Source of the DNA: UBA695 sp042691655
Lineage (GTDB): Bacteria > Verrucomicrobiota > Verrucomicrobiia > Chthoniobacterales > Chthoniobacteraceae
Length of the DNA: 64,000 bases
NCBI GenBank assembly: GCA_042691655.1
Contig: CP170506.1
Span: 1,054,001 to 1,118,000 of the forward strand
Reading direction: 5' to 3'
This document shows, piece after piece, positions 52,964-60,796 of this stretch. The stretch's first letter is position 1. Each line of letters opens with the position of its first letter. The notes beneath the pieces were generated by a model, which did no database searches, had not been told where the DNA came from, and worked only from the letters and a program-made list of their open reading frames with translations. A program made the position numbers and the translations under genes.

Positions 52964-54283
52964 GGCTCTCCATCAAAGAATGGGGAGGGAGGTCAAAAGA
53001 TGAAAGAAAGTGCTAATGACCTCACTGCTCAATCGAATCGGAATCAGTGGCTACCAGGTACTATATACCGAAGCCACATTGCCTCTTAAAATCCACGTTA
53101 AACCCGAAGCGCGAACCTCCTCCTGCCCTTGCTGTGGAGGCGGCCGCCTCCACAGCAAAGGCAGGTATCAAAAGCAGGTACGCCACCTCGATCGCTTTGG
53201 CGAACCCACCGCTCTGGTCGTCCATACCCGGCGGTTGCGCTGTTTGGATTGTCGGCACTCCTTTGTTCCACCGCTACCGGGACTTCTCCCCGGACGCCAC
53301 AGCAGCGAGCCATTCCGCGAAAGCACTTACCGGGCTCACGACAACGGCATCTGCGTCTCCACTCTGGCCCGCATCCTTCACATCGGCAGCGCCACCATTG
53401 AGCGCATCTACCACCAGTTCACCGAGCGCAAAGCCAAGGAACGAAGCAGTTTGCGCTGCCCCATGGTCCTCGGCATCGACGAGCACACCCTCCACAAGGG
53501 CCAACGCTTCGCCACTACATTCGTTGATCTTAAAAACCACCGTGTCTTCAACGTTGTCCCTGGCCGCAGCCCTCGCGAATTGGCCCCATTGGTTGCCCGC
53601 CTTCAAGGCCGGGAGCATGTCCGCGTGGTCTGTATCGACCTCTCCAGCCCTTACCGCGCCTTGATCCGCAAGTGGTTCCCTAACGCTCGCATCGTCGCCG
53701 ACCGCTTCCACGTCATCCGCGTCGTCATCCATCATTTTATGGCCTTGGCACGGCAGATCGCCCCTGACTTGAAAAATAACATCGGCTCTCTTGCCGTCCT
53801 CCGCAAAGCCCCAAATAAGCTAACTGCGGCCCAACACTTGCGCCTCGCGCGGCTTTTCGCCGCCTACCCTGCATTGGAGCCTCTGCACGCCGAAATGCAC
53901 CACCTGCGCGCTCTCCTCAACCAGAAGCACAGAAGGCGCCGCGAATGCCGCCCTCTGGCTCAAGAGCTTTTGGGCTTTATCAACCGCCTCACCACCAGCC
54001 GCTTCGAGCCCCTCATCACTCTGGCCCATACCCTTCGTTCCTGGGCCGAGCCCATCGCCTGCATGTGGCGTTTTACCAGGAACAACGGCATTACAGAGGG
54101 CTTCCACCGTAAAATGAAACTCATCCAACGCCGCGCTTACGGCTTTAGAAACTTCTCCAACTACCAAATCCGTGTGCTTGCCGCCTGCGGCTAATTAGCA
54201 CAATATCACCATATCTTCCTCCCTCCCCATTCTTTGGTGGAGACCCCATATCTTCCTCCCTCCCCATTCTTTGGTGGAGAGCC
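52964..54283 (+). mobile_element. ISL3-family insertion sequence with a doubled right end
   Basis: 1320 bp. The 29-bp terminal inverted repeats begin GGCTCTCCATCAAAGAATGG at the left and match the complement of 54255-54283 with one mismatch. The right inverted repeat is present twice in a 37-bp tandem duplication (copies starting near 54211 and 54248). No matching 8-bp target duplication flanks the element (CGCAACTC against CAATTCCA), pointing to a deletion or rearrangement after insertion. Confidence 0.85.
53010..54194 (+). CDS. ISL3-family transposase
   Basis: 394 residues. It has the N-terminal zinc-finger pattern CPCCGGGRLHSKGRY...LRCLDCRHSF, the DDE transposase core (MVLGIDEHTLHKGQRFATTF, VRVVCIDLSSPYRALIRKWF, IVADRFHVIRVV) and the late NNGITEGFHRKMKLIQRRAY with the catalytic Glu, all typical of ISL3. 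The frame is intact and the element looks complete. Confidence 0.92.
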   Translation: MLMTSLLNRIGISGYQVLYTEATLPLKIHVKPEARTSSCPCCGGGRLHSKGRYQKQVRHLDRFGEPTALVVHTRRLRCLDCRHSFVPPLPGLLPGRHSSEPFRESTYRAHDNGICVSTLARILHIGSATIERIYHQFTERKAKERSSLRCPMVLGIDEHTLHKGQRFATTFVDLKNHRVFNVVPGRSPRELAPLVARLQGREHVRVVCIDLSSPYRALIRKWFPNARIVADRFHVIRVVIHHFMALARQIAPDLKNNIGSLAVLRKAPNKLTAAQHLRLARLFAAYPALEPLHAEMHHLRALLNQKHRRRRECRPLAQELLGFINRLTTSRFEPLITLAHTLRSWAEPIACMWRFTRNNGITEGFHRKMKLIQRRAYGFRNFSNYQIRVLAACG

Positions 54284-54325
54284 CAATTCCAGAGTAAACC
54301 CTTGTTGTCTAGGAGCTTAGAATGG

Positions 54326-54398
54326 AGCCAATGAGGAGATTCGAACTCCTGACCTGCTGATTACGAATCAGCTGCTCTACCAACTGAGCTACATTGGC
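54326..54398 (-). tRNA. tRNA-Thr (anticodon CGT)
   Basis: A full cloverleaf on the minus strand: 7-bp acceptor GCCAATG/CATTGGC, D stem GCTC/GAGC, anticodon stem GCTGA/TCAGC with loop TTCGTAA (anticodon CGT), T stem AGGAG/CTCCT with loop TTCGAAT, discriminator T. CCA is not encoded. It lies between the ISL3 element and the phage integrase and is a possible integration landmark, though the integrase is on its 5' side. Confidence 0.95.
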
Positions 54399-54661
54399 GC
54401 TAATTTGGGGTCGGATGGCCTCCAAGTGAGGTGCAGACAGTAGCCGCTGTTTTCAGAGGCGACAAGGGAAAATTGCGAAAATCAGTAGGTTTGGAGTTGC
54501 AAGTAAAGATAATGTAATCAAAAATGCACATGCATCGGCCATTACCGCTAAAATACCCACCCGTGTCAAAAACCGTATCAAAAATTTTCGGTATTACTCG
54601 GGATACTATTAAGAATGGAAGTGGCTGTAAGTGATGCGTTTAACTCTGGAAACCTGCGAAA
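54399..54661. other. Phage attachment/promoter region before the integrase
   Basis: 263 bp without a gene. AT-rich, with two near-repeats GTGTCAAAAA and GTATCAAAAA close together around 54,560 that could be arm-type integrase sites. No terminator or clear promoter was identified. If the prophage is integrated here, one attachment site should lie in this stretch or in the tRNA. Confidence 0.35.
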
Positions 54662-55843
54662 ATGAAGATCCTAAAACGCCCGGGAACGGGTTCGGACAAC
54701 TACTATGTGCGTTTTGAGCATCGCGGAAAGCAATATCTGCGCTCGACGGGCTCGCCGGTGCTGGCGGCGGCGAAGGTGAATGCGAAGCGGATTCGCGACT
54801 CGATTGTGATCGGCGACGGGAAGGACGCGGAACGACTCAAACTCAAGAGCGACTACGCGACGATTCAGGACATCCTGGACCGATACAAGGCGCGGGCGGG
54901 CGTGGTGCTGGAGCTGATGCCCAAGACGGTAAGGGGAAACATGCTGGCGCTCAAGGCAATCTGCCGCAAGGTGATGGGTGAGGAGGTGAATCTGGCGCAC
55001 GTGAAGGCCTCGGAATTGACGGCCAAGCTACTGGAAACCTACAAGCTGAAATGCCGGGAGGCGAGCGCCGGGGATTACTGCCAGGCGGAACGCTCCAAAC
55101 GTTCGGCAAACTCGACGATTACCCAGGCACGAAGCCTGTTTACGAAGGGAGCTATGCCTCTATACGAAGGGCTGAAGCTGCCGGATCTAAAGGAGTTCAA
55201 GGAAGTGGCGAAATTCAGCTTGCAACAGGGAACGCCTTACCTGCCCATCCCGGCCCCGGTGATCGAAGCGATGGAAAAAGAGGCTCATGGAGCGTTGAGG
55301 GAGAAGGCCCCAGCGCAGTATCTGGGCTACCTGATGGCGATCCGGCTCGGGATGCGGGACTGCGAGATGGTGGAAGCTCGGTGGGAATGGTTGGAAGAGT
55401 GGCCAACGGGAACGCAGATGGCCATTATCGTGCGGCCGTATTTCGCCCCCAAAGGGTCCGAAGGGCGCGTGCCGGTGTCGGATGACGTTCTGTCGGAGAT
55501 TAAGGCGCTGGGCGGACCCCTGGAAGGCGGGAAAGGATATATTTTACCAGCGGCAAACCAGACGGAGCGCTCGGAATCGATTTACCGCGGGCTCTCGGCC
55601 TGGGTGCGGGGATACCTGCCCGACCGGGTGAAGAGTGTGCACGAGCTGCGCAAGCACGCGGGGAGCATCGTGGCGACGCAGACAAAGAGCTTGGTGCACG
55701 CCCAGCGATTCCTCCGGCACCGGAGCGTGGTGACGACGGAACGGCACTATGCCACGCTGCTCGACCAACTCGCACCGCTAACGAGCGCCATGTGGCAGGC
55801 GTGGGACCCTAAGAAGGAGCAACCAAAGAAGGAGGTGGCGTAA
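54662..55843 (+). CDS. Tyrosine recombinase, phage-type integrase
   Basis: 393 residues. The N-terminal arm-binding domain (KRPGTGSDNYYVRFEHRGKQ) and helical core-binding domain (~60-180) lead to the catalytic domain: Arg in YLGYLMAIRLGMRDCEMVEA, HELRKHAGSIVATQ (His-x-x-Arg) and the Tyr nucleophile in RHRSVVTTERHYATL. It has normal length and an intact frame. It lies 263 bp from the tRNA-Thr and opens the prophage-like segment that runs to the window end. The next gene starts at its stop codon. Confidence 0.88.
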   Translation: MKILKRPGTGSDNYYVRFEHRGKQYLRSTGSPVLAAAKVNAKRIRDSIVIGDGKDAERLKLKSDYATIQDILDRYKARAGVVLELMPKTVRGNMLALKAICRKVMGEEVNLAHVKASELTAKLLETYKLKCREASAGDYCQAERSKRSANSTITQARSLFTKGAMPLYEGLKLPDLKEFKEVAKFSLQQGTPYLPIPAPVIEAMEKEAHGALREKAPAQYLGYLMAIRLGMRDCEMVEARWEWLEEWPTGTQMAIIVRPYFAPKGSEGRVPVSDDVLSEIKALGGPLEGGKGYILPAANQTERSESIYRGLSAWVRGYLPDRVKSVHELRKHAGSIVATQTKSLVHAQRFLRHRSVVTTERHYATLLDQLAPLTSAMWQAWDPKKEQPKKEVA

Positions 55844-56367
55844 TGCAAGCGCACTACAGCAACACTTTGTCAGAGATATTTGCCAAAGGCGGATTTACTG
55901 AGTATCCAGACCGATCAGAAACGGCAACGCCATCCGCAGTCGTGCTTCAAACGCCCCTATACTGGCCGATACTCCTAGGCGACCCGCAACAGCGCGTGCC
56001 CGGGAATGAGACGTGGGCGGTCGTCGAGTGTTGCGTACCTGTTGACAAAACGGAGAGTTACCCTAAAACGACAGTGATCCACCGGCGTCATTTCAAGACG
56101 GAAGGTGATGCATGGTTATGGATAGCTGACCTTCTAGGCAACTATGTTGCTTCCGGTGCTGGTAATGGCTGTCTGTTCTTTAGACCATCCGTTACAGAGC
56201 GTAACGCTGTGGATGTTACAACCCGTAACGAGCATTCCGTTACGGAGAGTAACGGAAGATGCCTGTGTGGGTGTAACGCCGTTACGCATGACGGGCAGAA
56301 GTACGCAACGAGCGCGTGTCGTCAGCGGGCCTATCGTCAGCGGCGGGGTAGACCCGCTCAAGCATAA
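55843..56367 (+). CDS. Phage hypothetical protein with VTxRN repeats and a C-terminal zinc-finger-like tail
   Basis: 174 residues. The first 110 have no known domain. Residues ~116-147 are 8-residue repeats (SVTERNAV, DVTTRNEH, SVTESNGR, CLCGCNAV), encoded by a 24-bp-periodic DNA palindrome array. The tail (CGCNAVTHDGQKYATSACRQ, then RAYRQRRGR) resembles short CxxC...CRxRAYR DNA-binding tails seen in phage and plasmid proteins, with some Cys missing. The start overlaps the integrase stop (TAATG), so the two are co-translated. Confidence 0.55.
   Translation: MQAHYSNTLSEIFAKGGFTEYPDRSETATPSAVVLQTPLYWPILLGDPQQRVPGNETWAVVECCVPVDKTESYPKTTVIHRRHFKTEGDAWLWIADLLGNYVASGAGNGCLFFRPSVTERNAVDVTTRNEHSVTESNGRCLCGCNAVTHDGQKYATSACRQRAYRQRRGRPAQA
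56191..56285. repeat. Array of GTTAC/GTAAC palindromes with 24-bp period
   Basis: GTTAC starts at 56191, 56215, 56239 and 56281; GTAAC starts at 56201, 56225, 56249 and 56273. Each of three units is GTTAC-N5-GTAAC, repeating every 24 bp; a fourth has only the second half in phase. The array lies in frame within the gene at 55843. The palindromes could be protein-binding sites (iteron-like) or simply reflect the coded VTxxN repeat. Confidence 0.7.
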
Positions 56368-56415
56368 GTCCGGTTTTGTCGTTTTCCGATAAACCGACAA
56401 TTGAGTCTTTAGCCT

Positions 56416-56445
56416 AAAACCCCGTCAGAAATGGCGGGGTTTTTT
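56416..56445 (+). terminator. Rho-independent terminator
   Basis: Perfect 9-bp stem AAAACCCCG / CGGGGTTTT with a 10-nt loop, followed by further T (TTTTTT in all). It lies 49 bp after the integrase-linked gene and ends that transcript. Confidence 0.88.
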
Positions 56446-56487
56446 GGGCTTGAGTGAAGCCGGGGCTACAGAGTAATTTCCGAGGTT

Positions 56488-56685
56488 ATGAGCGCTCCAG
56501 AGAATTATGAAACCAAGTTTGCCGACTTCCTGAAGCTGATCGAGGATAGCAAAGCCTCGGGCGTTGAGGCCATTGTGGTCGCCGCTCCCTGGGTGCTGGG
56601 GGATAATTACGAGGAGATCGTAGAGAGCCTTTCACGGATCGCGAAGGCTGGGCTCGCTTTGAGAATTGCGGAGGGCGGAAGATGA
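56488..56685 (+). CDS. Small phage protein
   Basis: 65 residues, acidic and mostly helical (FADFLKLIEDSKASGVEAIV). No domain recognised. Its stop overlaps the start of the next gene (ATGA at 56682-56685), which supports real translation. It lies just after the terminator, so a promoter should be in 56446-56487. Confidence 0.5.
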   Translation: MSAPENYETKFADFLKLIEDSKASGVEAIVVAAPWVLGDNYEEIVESLSRIAKAGLALRIAEGGR

Positions 56686-57095
56686 CCTGCAAAGAGTGGC
56701 AGAAAATGACTGCTGAGGAGCTATTTATGATTCAATCAGGGATGAAAGGGACTGATGAAGATCGGGCAAGTTTGCATGAGTGCCTTCGGGATGAAGGCAT
56801 GTCATTCCATAGTGCCTCACCAGAAGCAAACTCTAAAATTGGGGGAATTTTGATATTATTAATGGTACTTGGAATTATGAGTGCCATTGGAGCGGCCAGT
56901 TACCAGATCGGCTTTAAAAATGGTGTGAAATCAGAGAGCCAAAAGCCAGAACCCATTGAAACGAAAATCGCTCGTAAGGAACTAAGTGTAAAACTAGCGC
57001 GGCGGGAGCTTGATGAGGCCCAGGCAAGTCAAAGAATTGCAGAAAAATGGCTTAAAACCGAAGAAAGTGATCTTGCGCGCCTGAAGGTTCCTTAA
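56682..57095 (+). CDS. Phage protein with one membrane segment and a coiled coil
   Basis: 137 residues: a soluble N-terminal part, a membrane segment (IGGILILLMVLGIMSAIGAA) and a charged coiled-coil C-terminus (KIARKELSVKLARRELDEAQ). The codon use and AT content are lower in GC than those of its neighbours. It overlaps the convergent repressor gene by 4 bp. Function unknown; a lysogeny or exclusion membrane protein is possible given its place beside the repressor. Confidence 0.5.
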   Translation: MTCKEWQKMTAEELFMIQSGMKGTDEDRASLHECLRDEGMSFHSASPEANSKIGGILILLMVLGIMSAIGAASYQIGFKNGVKSESQKPEPIETKIARKELSVKLARRELDEAQASQRIAEKWLKTEESDLARLKVP

Positions 57096-57508
57096 TTGCC
57101 ATCTATCAGCTTGTGCAAGTGTTCCAGCATGTCGCGGAACTCTTTGTTGTGAATGGAACGCTGAAGCACCCAGCGGATCAGACGTTTTAATTCCTCATCC
57201 GCTTCGTGCGGAAATTCCAGTTCTTCTGGCGACTCTTCCTTTACCGCGTTTTCAACCGGGTAAATTTCGACAAACTGACTGAAATCAGTAGGCGTCTGGT
57301 CCTTTAACCACGCAACCAAAAGAGCGGCACGATGGTTCTCCGGGACGGCCTTTAATATTTCCGCCACGCCAGAAAGCTCAATCCCCCCGGTGCCTTTGGC
57401 GTACCGGTTGATTTGAGGCCGGTTTATCCCAGTCTCATCTGCAAGCTGCTTCTGGGTCCATTTTAGCGTTTCTAGTGTTTTGGTCAGGGCAGTGGAAAAG
57501 GAACTCAT
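57092..57508 (-). CDS. XRE-family phage repressor
   Basis: 138 residues from the ATG at 57506-57508. The helix-turn-helix (WTQKQLADETGINRPQINRY, then AKGTGG) is near the N-terminus; the acidic C-terminal half may give dimer formation. It is the only minus-strand gene in the prophage segment, the usual place of a cI-type switch. Its start codon lies inside an inverted repeat, which suggests self-repression at the level of DNA binding. Confidence 0.75.
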   Translation of the reverse strand: MSSFSTALTKTLETLKWTQKQLADETGINRPQINRYAKGTGGIELSGVAEILKAVPENHRAALLVAWLKDQTPTDFSQFVEIYPVENAVKEESPEELEFPHEADEELKRLIRWVLQRSIHNKEFRDMLEHLHKLIDGN

Positions 57509-57522
57509 GAGTGCATCATGAG
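57504..57522. promoter_or_regulatory. Repressor operator candidate CTCATGA-N5-TCATGAG
   Basis: A perfect inverted repeat of 7-bp arms around a 5-bp spacer, overlapping the repressor start codon. It faces the divergent early genes at 57590. Confidence 0.55.
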
Positions 57523-57589
57523 GAAATGTTTTATCCAATGCAAGATTTTCCTTGATTGGTAGGTGCGTGAAAAGATACTGTGCGACCGT

Positions 57590-57826
57590 ATGCAATCCAT
57601 CACGGCAAAAATTACTGTATTGGAAGGGATGAGGAAGGTAGCTCAGCAGATCCGAGCTTCAGGGAAAATCGACGTGGCCGAAGTCGCGTTGGAATTTGAG
57701 AAACAATTCTCCTCGGAACTGGAGGACCTCTATCTCAAACAGCGCTCGGACCCCCAAACCCCTGAAAACGTAGTGGCCAGCCCCCTGCCGGAGGCTCCCA
57801 CGCCCCGGACGGGGACTCACGGCTAA
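57590..57826 (+). CDS. Small phage early protein
   Basis: 78 residues from ATG 57590 (MQSITAKITVLEGMRKVAQQ); a GTG at 57563 is also possible. Helical N-terminal part and a Pro-rich tail (PENVVASPLPEAPTPRTGTH). First gene right of the repressor-operator region, the place of a Cro-like or early gene, but no DNA-binding motif is seen. Confidence 0.45.
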   Translation: MQSITAKITVLEGMRKVAQQIRASGKIDVAEVALEFEKQFSSELEDLYLKQRSDPQTPENVVASPLPEAPTPRTGTHG

Positions 57827-57859
57827 AGGCGCATTGTTCGTTCCCCGGAGGTGTTCCTC

Positions 57860-58198
57860 ATGTTCTCACGGTATAACGCGCAGCCGATGGAGGGTATGGT
57901 GGGCCGGATTCGGTTCAATCTTCCGGATAGTGGCCGGCCAGCCGTCGAGTCGGAGTTTGTACGCAGCCCGGAGCAATCGGAATTGGCGCTGGAGGCTGAG
58001 CCCTCGGTGGAATGGACAACTCATCGCGTTGACGCGCTGGTGCTGCCGCTGGAACAAGCGGAGGCGCTGGCTAAGCGTCTCGGATTCCCCGCCCATGTGC
58101 TGACGGTTTCACACGCTGTGCGGGTCGATAAACCTTTGCGCTCTGCGGTATCGCCAACCGCCGCCTATGAGCACCTGGAAAAACGTGGGTTGGCCTAA
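57860..58198 (+). CDS. Phage hypothetical protein
   Basis: 112 residues. The start at ATG 57860 is fixed by GGAGG (57847-57851) at 8-nt spacing. No known domain; the sequence VDALVLPLEQAEALAKRLGF, followed by PAHVLTV, is a plausible alpha/beta unit. Part of the rightward early transcript. Confidence 0.5.
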   Translation: MFSRYNAQPMEGMVGRIRFNLPDSGRPAVESEFVRSPEQSELALEAEPSVEWTTHRVDALVLPLEQAEALAKRLGFPAHVLTVSHAVRVDKPLRSAVSPTAAYEHLEKRGLA

Positions 58199-58220
58199 AA
58201 CTGACTGAGTATTATCTACA

Positions 58221-58565
58221 ATGATACCTGAAATTAGACACTCTCCCGGCCCTTGGGCCAATGATAGACAGATGGGCTTTAGTTCCCGTCCCGTGATAGC
58301 GCGGGTCCATGAGCCTGGCCCTGGCCTTGGAATTCCTATATCAGCAAACTGGGCTGGCTCAGATCTTGAGGATTACTCCGAAGGCGACGCGCTATTGATG
58401 ATTAAAGCACCAGAGATGTATAAGGCGCTGAAGGCGTTGTACATGGAGATTTCCAAGGTGGCAGCACAGATCGTTTGCCCGGAGGTTAACACGTTCCAGC
58501 ACCAGCTTGCGTTGATCGACGCCGTGTTTGCAGAATCCAACCCCGAAGATAAGGAGGGCGAGTAA
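58221..58565 (+). CDS. Phage hypothetical protein
   Basis: 114 residues. The segment GDALLMIKAPEMYKALKALY matches a widespread small phage-protein pattern (DAxLIxxAPEMxxALK) of unknown function. No signal or membrane segment. The next gene starts 2 bp after its stop, with GGAGG inside its last codons (AAGGAGGGCGAG). Confidence 0.6.
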   Translation: MIPEIRHSPGPWANDRQMGFSSRPVIARVHEPGPGLGIPISANWAGSDLEDYSEGDALLMIKAPEMYKALKALYMEISKVAAQIVCPEVNTFQHQLALIDAVFAESNPEDKEGE

Positions 58566-58567
58566 CC

Positions 58568-59353
58568 ATGATTAAGACACTTGATCCACACATGGTTCCC
58601 ACAACTCCCGAACTCAATGTAGACTGGGCTGCGCTGGGGTGCTTGATTGCCCAGGAAATGGCGGCGGGCTATCGGGCAGAATGGAAGCCGCACTACTGGG
58701 ATGAGGTGGAGAATGACAACGCTCGGTACATCGCGGCGCACGATGCGGAACTGTCCGTGCTTTGGGATGCCGATAATGACGATGAATATTACCGCCGGAA
58801 GCGCCTTTGCCGGGATGCTTGGGCTGCGGAGTTGCGCCGGATTTTGCGCGAGAAGCGCGGTACGCTGTCGGTAAATGAGGTTTGGAATGGTACGATGTTT
58901 TCGCAGACCGTGCATTTGCAACTGGCTGATGGCGGAACGATCACGGGTACGCTGGAGCGTATCCCCAATGCCTCGCCTGAGCTGGCCGGGCACACGATGC
59001 GGCTTTGTTTCGAGGTGGCGTGTGGCGAGGAACGGACTCTTGCGCTGACTTCCGAAGCGGAGTTCGCGCCTAAGCGGTGGGAAGGCGCTTACCGCGGGGA
59101 AAACCGACAGCTTTGCCTTGAACATGAACCCGGCGGTTACCGCCATTACTTGGGTGATCGGGATATCCACTGCGGCGCTGGGCTTTCGCTCCATTTGCCA
59201 AGCGGTGAAGTGGTGGATGGCCGGTATGAGTGCCGACTGACACGGGACGATTGCACTCCGGCGTTCTATATCGCGCTGGCCGGTGACCCGGAATGGAACG
59301 AGCAACGGGTGATCCGGCTGCCCGGCAATGCGGAGTTTCTAGCAAACAACTGA
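58568..59353 (+). CDS. Phage hypothetical protein
   Basis: 261 residues. A helical, acidic first 110 residues (YWDEVENDNARYIAAHDAEL) is followed by a beta-rich part with several strands (VHLQLADGGTITGTLERIPN). No recognised family. Tightly coupled to the gene before it. Confidence 0.55.
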   Translation: MIKTLDPHMVPTTPELNVDWAALGCLIAQEMAAGYRAEWKPHYWDEVENDNARYIAAHDAELSVLWDADNDDEYYRRKRLCRDAWAAELRRILREKRGTLSVNEVWNGTMFSQTVHLQLADGGTITGTLERIPNASPELAGHTMRLCFEVACGEERTLALTSEAEFAPKRWEGAYRGENRQLCLEHEPGGYRHYLGDRDIHCGAGLSLHLPSGEVVDGRYECRLTRDDCTPAFYIALAGDPEWNEQRVIRLPGNAEFLANN

Positions 59354-59417
59354 TTTTCCCGCCGTCATGGCGGAAAGCGCGGCCCGCGCATCAGGGCACA
59401 AACTCAAACTACTCAAT

Positions 59418-59711
59418 ATGCACTATGCTAATGGACGCGAGGCCAAGATCGGCGATCGCATTGTTTTCAAGGATTACCAAGGCATCCCTTATGCGGGTGT
59501 CGTTGCCAGTGCCATTCCCGGATCTGACACTTGTAATCTGAATGTCGTTCCCGTGACGGTCACTGGAACAATGAGCGTTACCGCAAGGGAGGCCATGCAC
59601 ATTGACGATGCGCTGACGGTCCTCACTCCTGATTCGACAGCAAAACCGGAAATTCTCCCCGACAATTCCCCGGGCGACTCCGAAGGCGTCCTCGTCTCGT
59701 CTGAAATTTAG
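59418..59711 (+). CDS. Phage small beta-barrel-like protein
   Basis: 97 residues from ATG 59418 (MHYANGREAKIGDRIVFKDY). The GREAKIGDRIV start is common among small phage proteins that fold as an SH3/KOW-like barrel. The frame continues upstream to 59367, but that part is less protein-like. Function unknown. Confidence 0.55.
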   Translation: MHYANGREAKIGDRIVFKDYQGIPYAGVVASAIPGSDTCNLNVVPVTVTGTMSVTAREAMHIDDALTVLTPDSTAKPEILPDNSPGDSEGVLVSSEI

Positions 59712-60336
59712 AAGATTCTGCGGCTGGGCCTGGTCATGCCTAATCGACCTAAAACCCGCAATCCCTAGCCGGGCAGCAGGCGACGGGCGTCGGGACGCGA
59801 CGTAAAACAGAGCAACGGTAGCAATTCAAGCGTCCAACCGTGACAGCCGGGAGAGTACCGGCACCACTTTTCCAAATAATGAGCGCCCGCAGCAAAACAG
59901 TCTCTCGCCTTGGAGCTTCCAGTGTCCAAGCGGTATCGGGGTACTCGCGTTTTGAACGCGAAGGGAGGTTGCTCATTTCCAGTTTTTATGCGAGCGGCGG
60001 CGTGGAAAGCAGACACGCAGCCTTTCACAGAAGGCCAATAGGCTTATGCCTTGTAGCGCCAGTATGTGACGCGCCTGAATACCAGTCAGGCAGCCGGAGT
60101 AGCGCCCGGCCCGCTCGCGCCTTTTTCAATTTGCGCCCGGGAGCGCGCCGAACGGGCTCAGGCTCATTTAATCGCCTCTCCCACTCCCGTTCTCATCTCC
60201 CGGGCGCTTTGTTTTTTATATGCGAGTGGAAGCAATTCCAGGCATTGCGGCGGCGCTGGCAGATCGCTGGTGAATATTCACGCCTTTCCCGTAACCGCAT
60301 CAAAAGCGGGGAACTTGCGCCTTTTTTCAAAAATCT
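59712..60336 (+). ncRNA. 625-bp gap rich in hairpins; candidate structured RNA
   Basis: No convincing gene; the longest frame (166 codons) is rich in Arg and Ser. Compact hairpins include GCGTC-GG-GACGC near 59,787, TCGCGTT-TTG-AACGCGA at 59945-59961, GCGTG...CACGC near 60,000 and AAGGC...GCCTT near 60,025-60,046. It ends in an 11-bp perfect inverted repeat GCGCCCGGGAG (60133-60143) and CTCCCGGGCGC (60197-60207) followed by TTTGTTTTTT, a terminator-like end enclosing a 53-nt loop. An RNA of a few hundred nucleotides ending near 60,218 would fit; strand + is favoured by the T-tract. Confidence 0.35.
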
Positions 60337-60759
60337 ATGAAACGTCTCGAATTACCCAATAATCCCGACGTCTTGACGCTTTGCTACAAGCCCGGAGAGA
60401 TCGCTCTGGCGTGCCGTCTTAAAACGCCCGTGATTCTCGCGGAGATCAAGGCTGGACGCCTGGGACCCGTTTACAAGCCCTGTGCGACTCAGATTCTCGT
60501 GCCAGGTCCCGCTGTCAATGCGTGGCTATCCAAGGCCAGGATGAATGCTGACTGTGAGTGGGACGCGCCTGATTTTTTGGAGCTGCATTATACGCCGGGA
60601 CAGGTTGCGCTGATGTGTTCGCTTAACAAAGAGGCCGTGCTGGCCGAGATTGCTGCTGGCCGCCTTGCCCCGGCTTTTAAACCTTTCGAAAACCGTATTT
60701 TCGTGCCTGCCAGCGCGGTGTCGCGCTGGTTGCAGGCTGCTTGTATTTCGCCCGCCTAA
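60337..60759 (+). CDS. Phage protein with two tandem excisionase-like DNA-binding units
   Basis: 140 residues made of two ~55-residue copies: YKPGEIALACRLKTPVILAE...AGRLGPVYKPCATQILVPGPAVNAWL and YTPGQVALMCSLNKEAVLAE...AGRLAPAFKPFENRIFVPASAVSRWL. Each has the helix-turn-helix-plus-wing layout of MerR/excisionase-type domains, in which the segment after the wing ends in a Trp-Leu helix. A tandem pair could bind a direct repeat. No Shine-Dalgarno; a GCGCC-T6 box lies 9 nt before the ATG. Confidence 0.6.
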   Translation: MKRLELPNNPDVLTLCYKPGEIALACRLKTPVILAEIKAGRLGPVYKPCATQILVPGPAVNAWLSKARMNADCEWDAPDFLELHYTPGQVALMCSLNKEAVLAEIAAGRLAPAFKPFENRIFVPASAVSRWLQAACISPA

Positions 60760-60796
60760 TCGGCGTCTCGGGCCGCGCCTTTTTTTATTTTTTCCG

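Noticed and set aside
54326..54398. The 3' end of tRNA-Thr as phage attachment site
   Set aside because: The integrase lies on the 5' side of the tRNA and no repeat of the tRNA end is seen inside the window; the other prophage end is outside, so it cannot be decided.
59840..60340. A 166-codon plus-strand frame
   Set aside because: Arg/Ser-rich, no ribosome site, overlaps the hairpin-rich gap and the next gene start.
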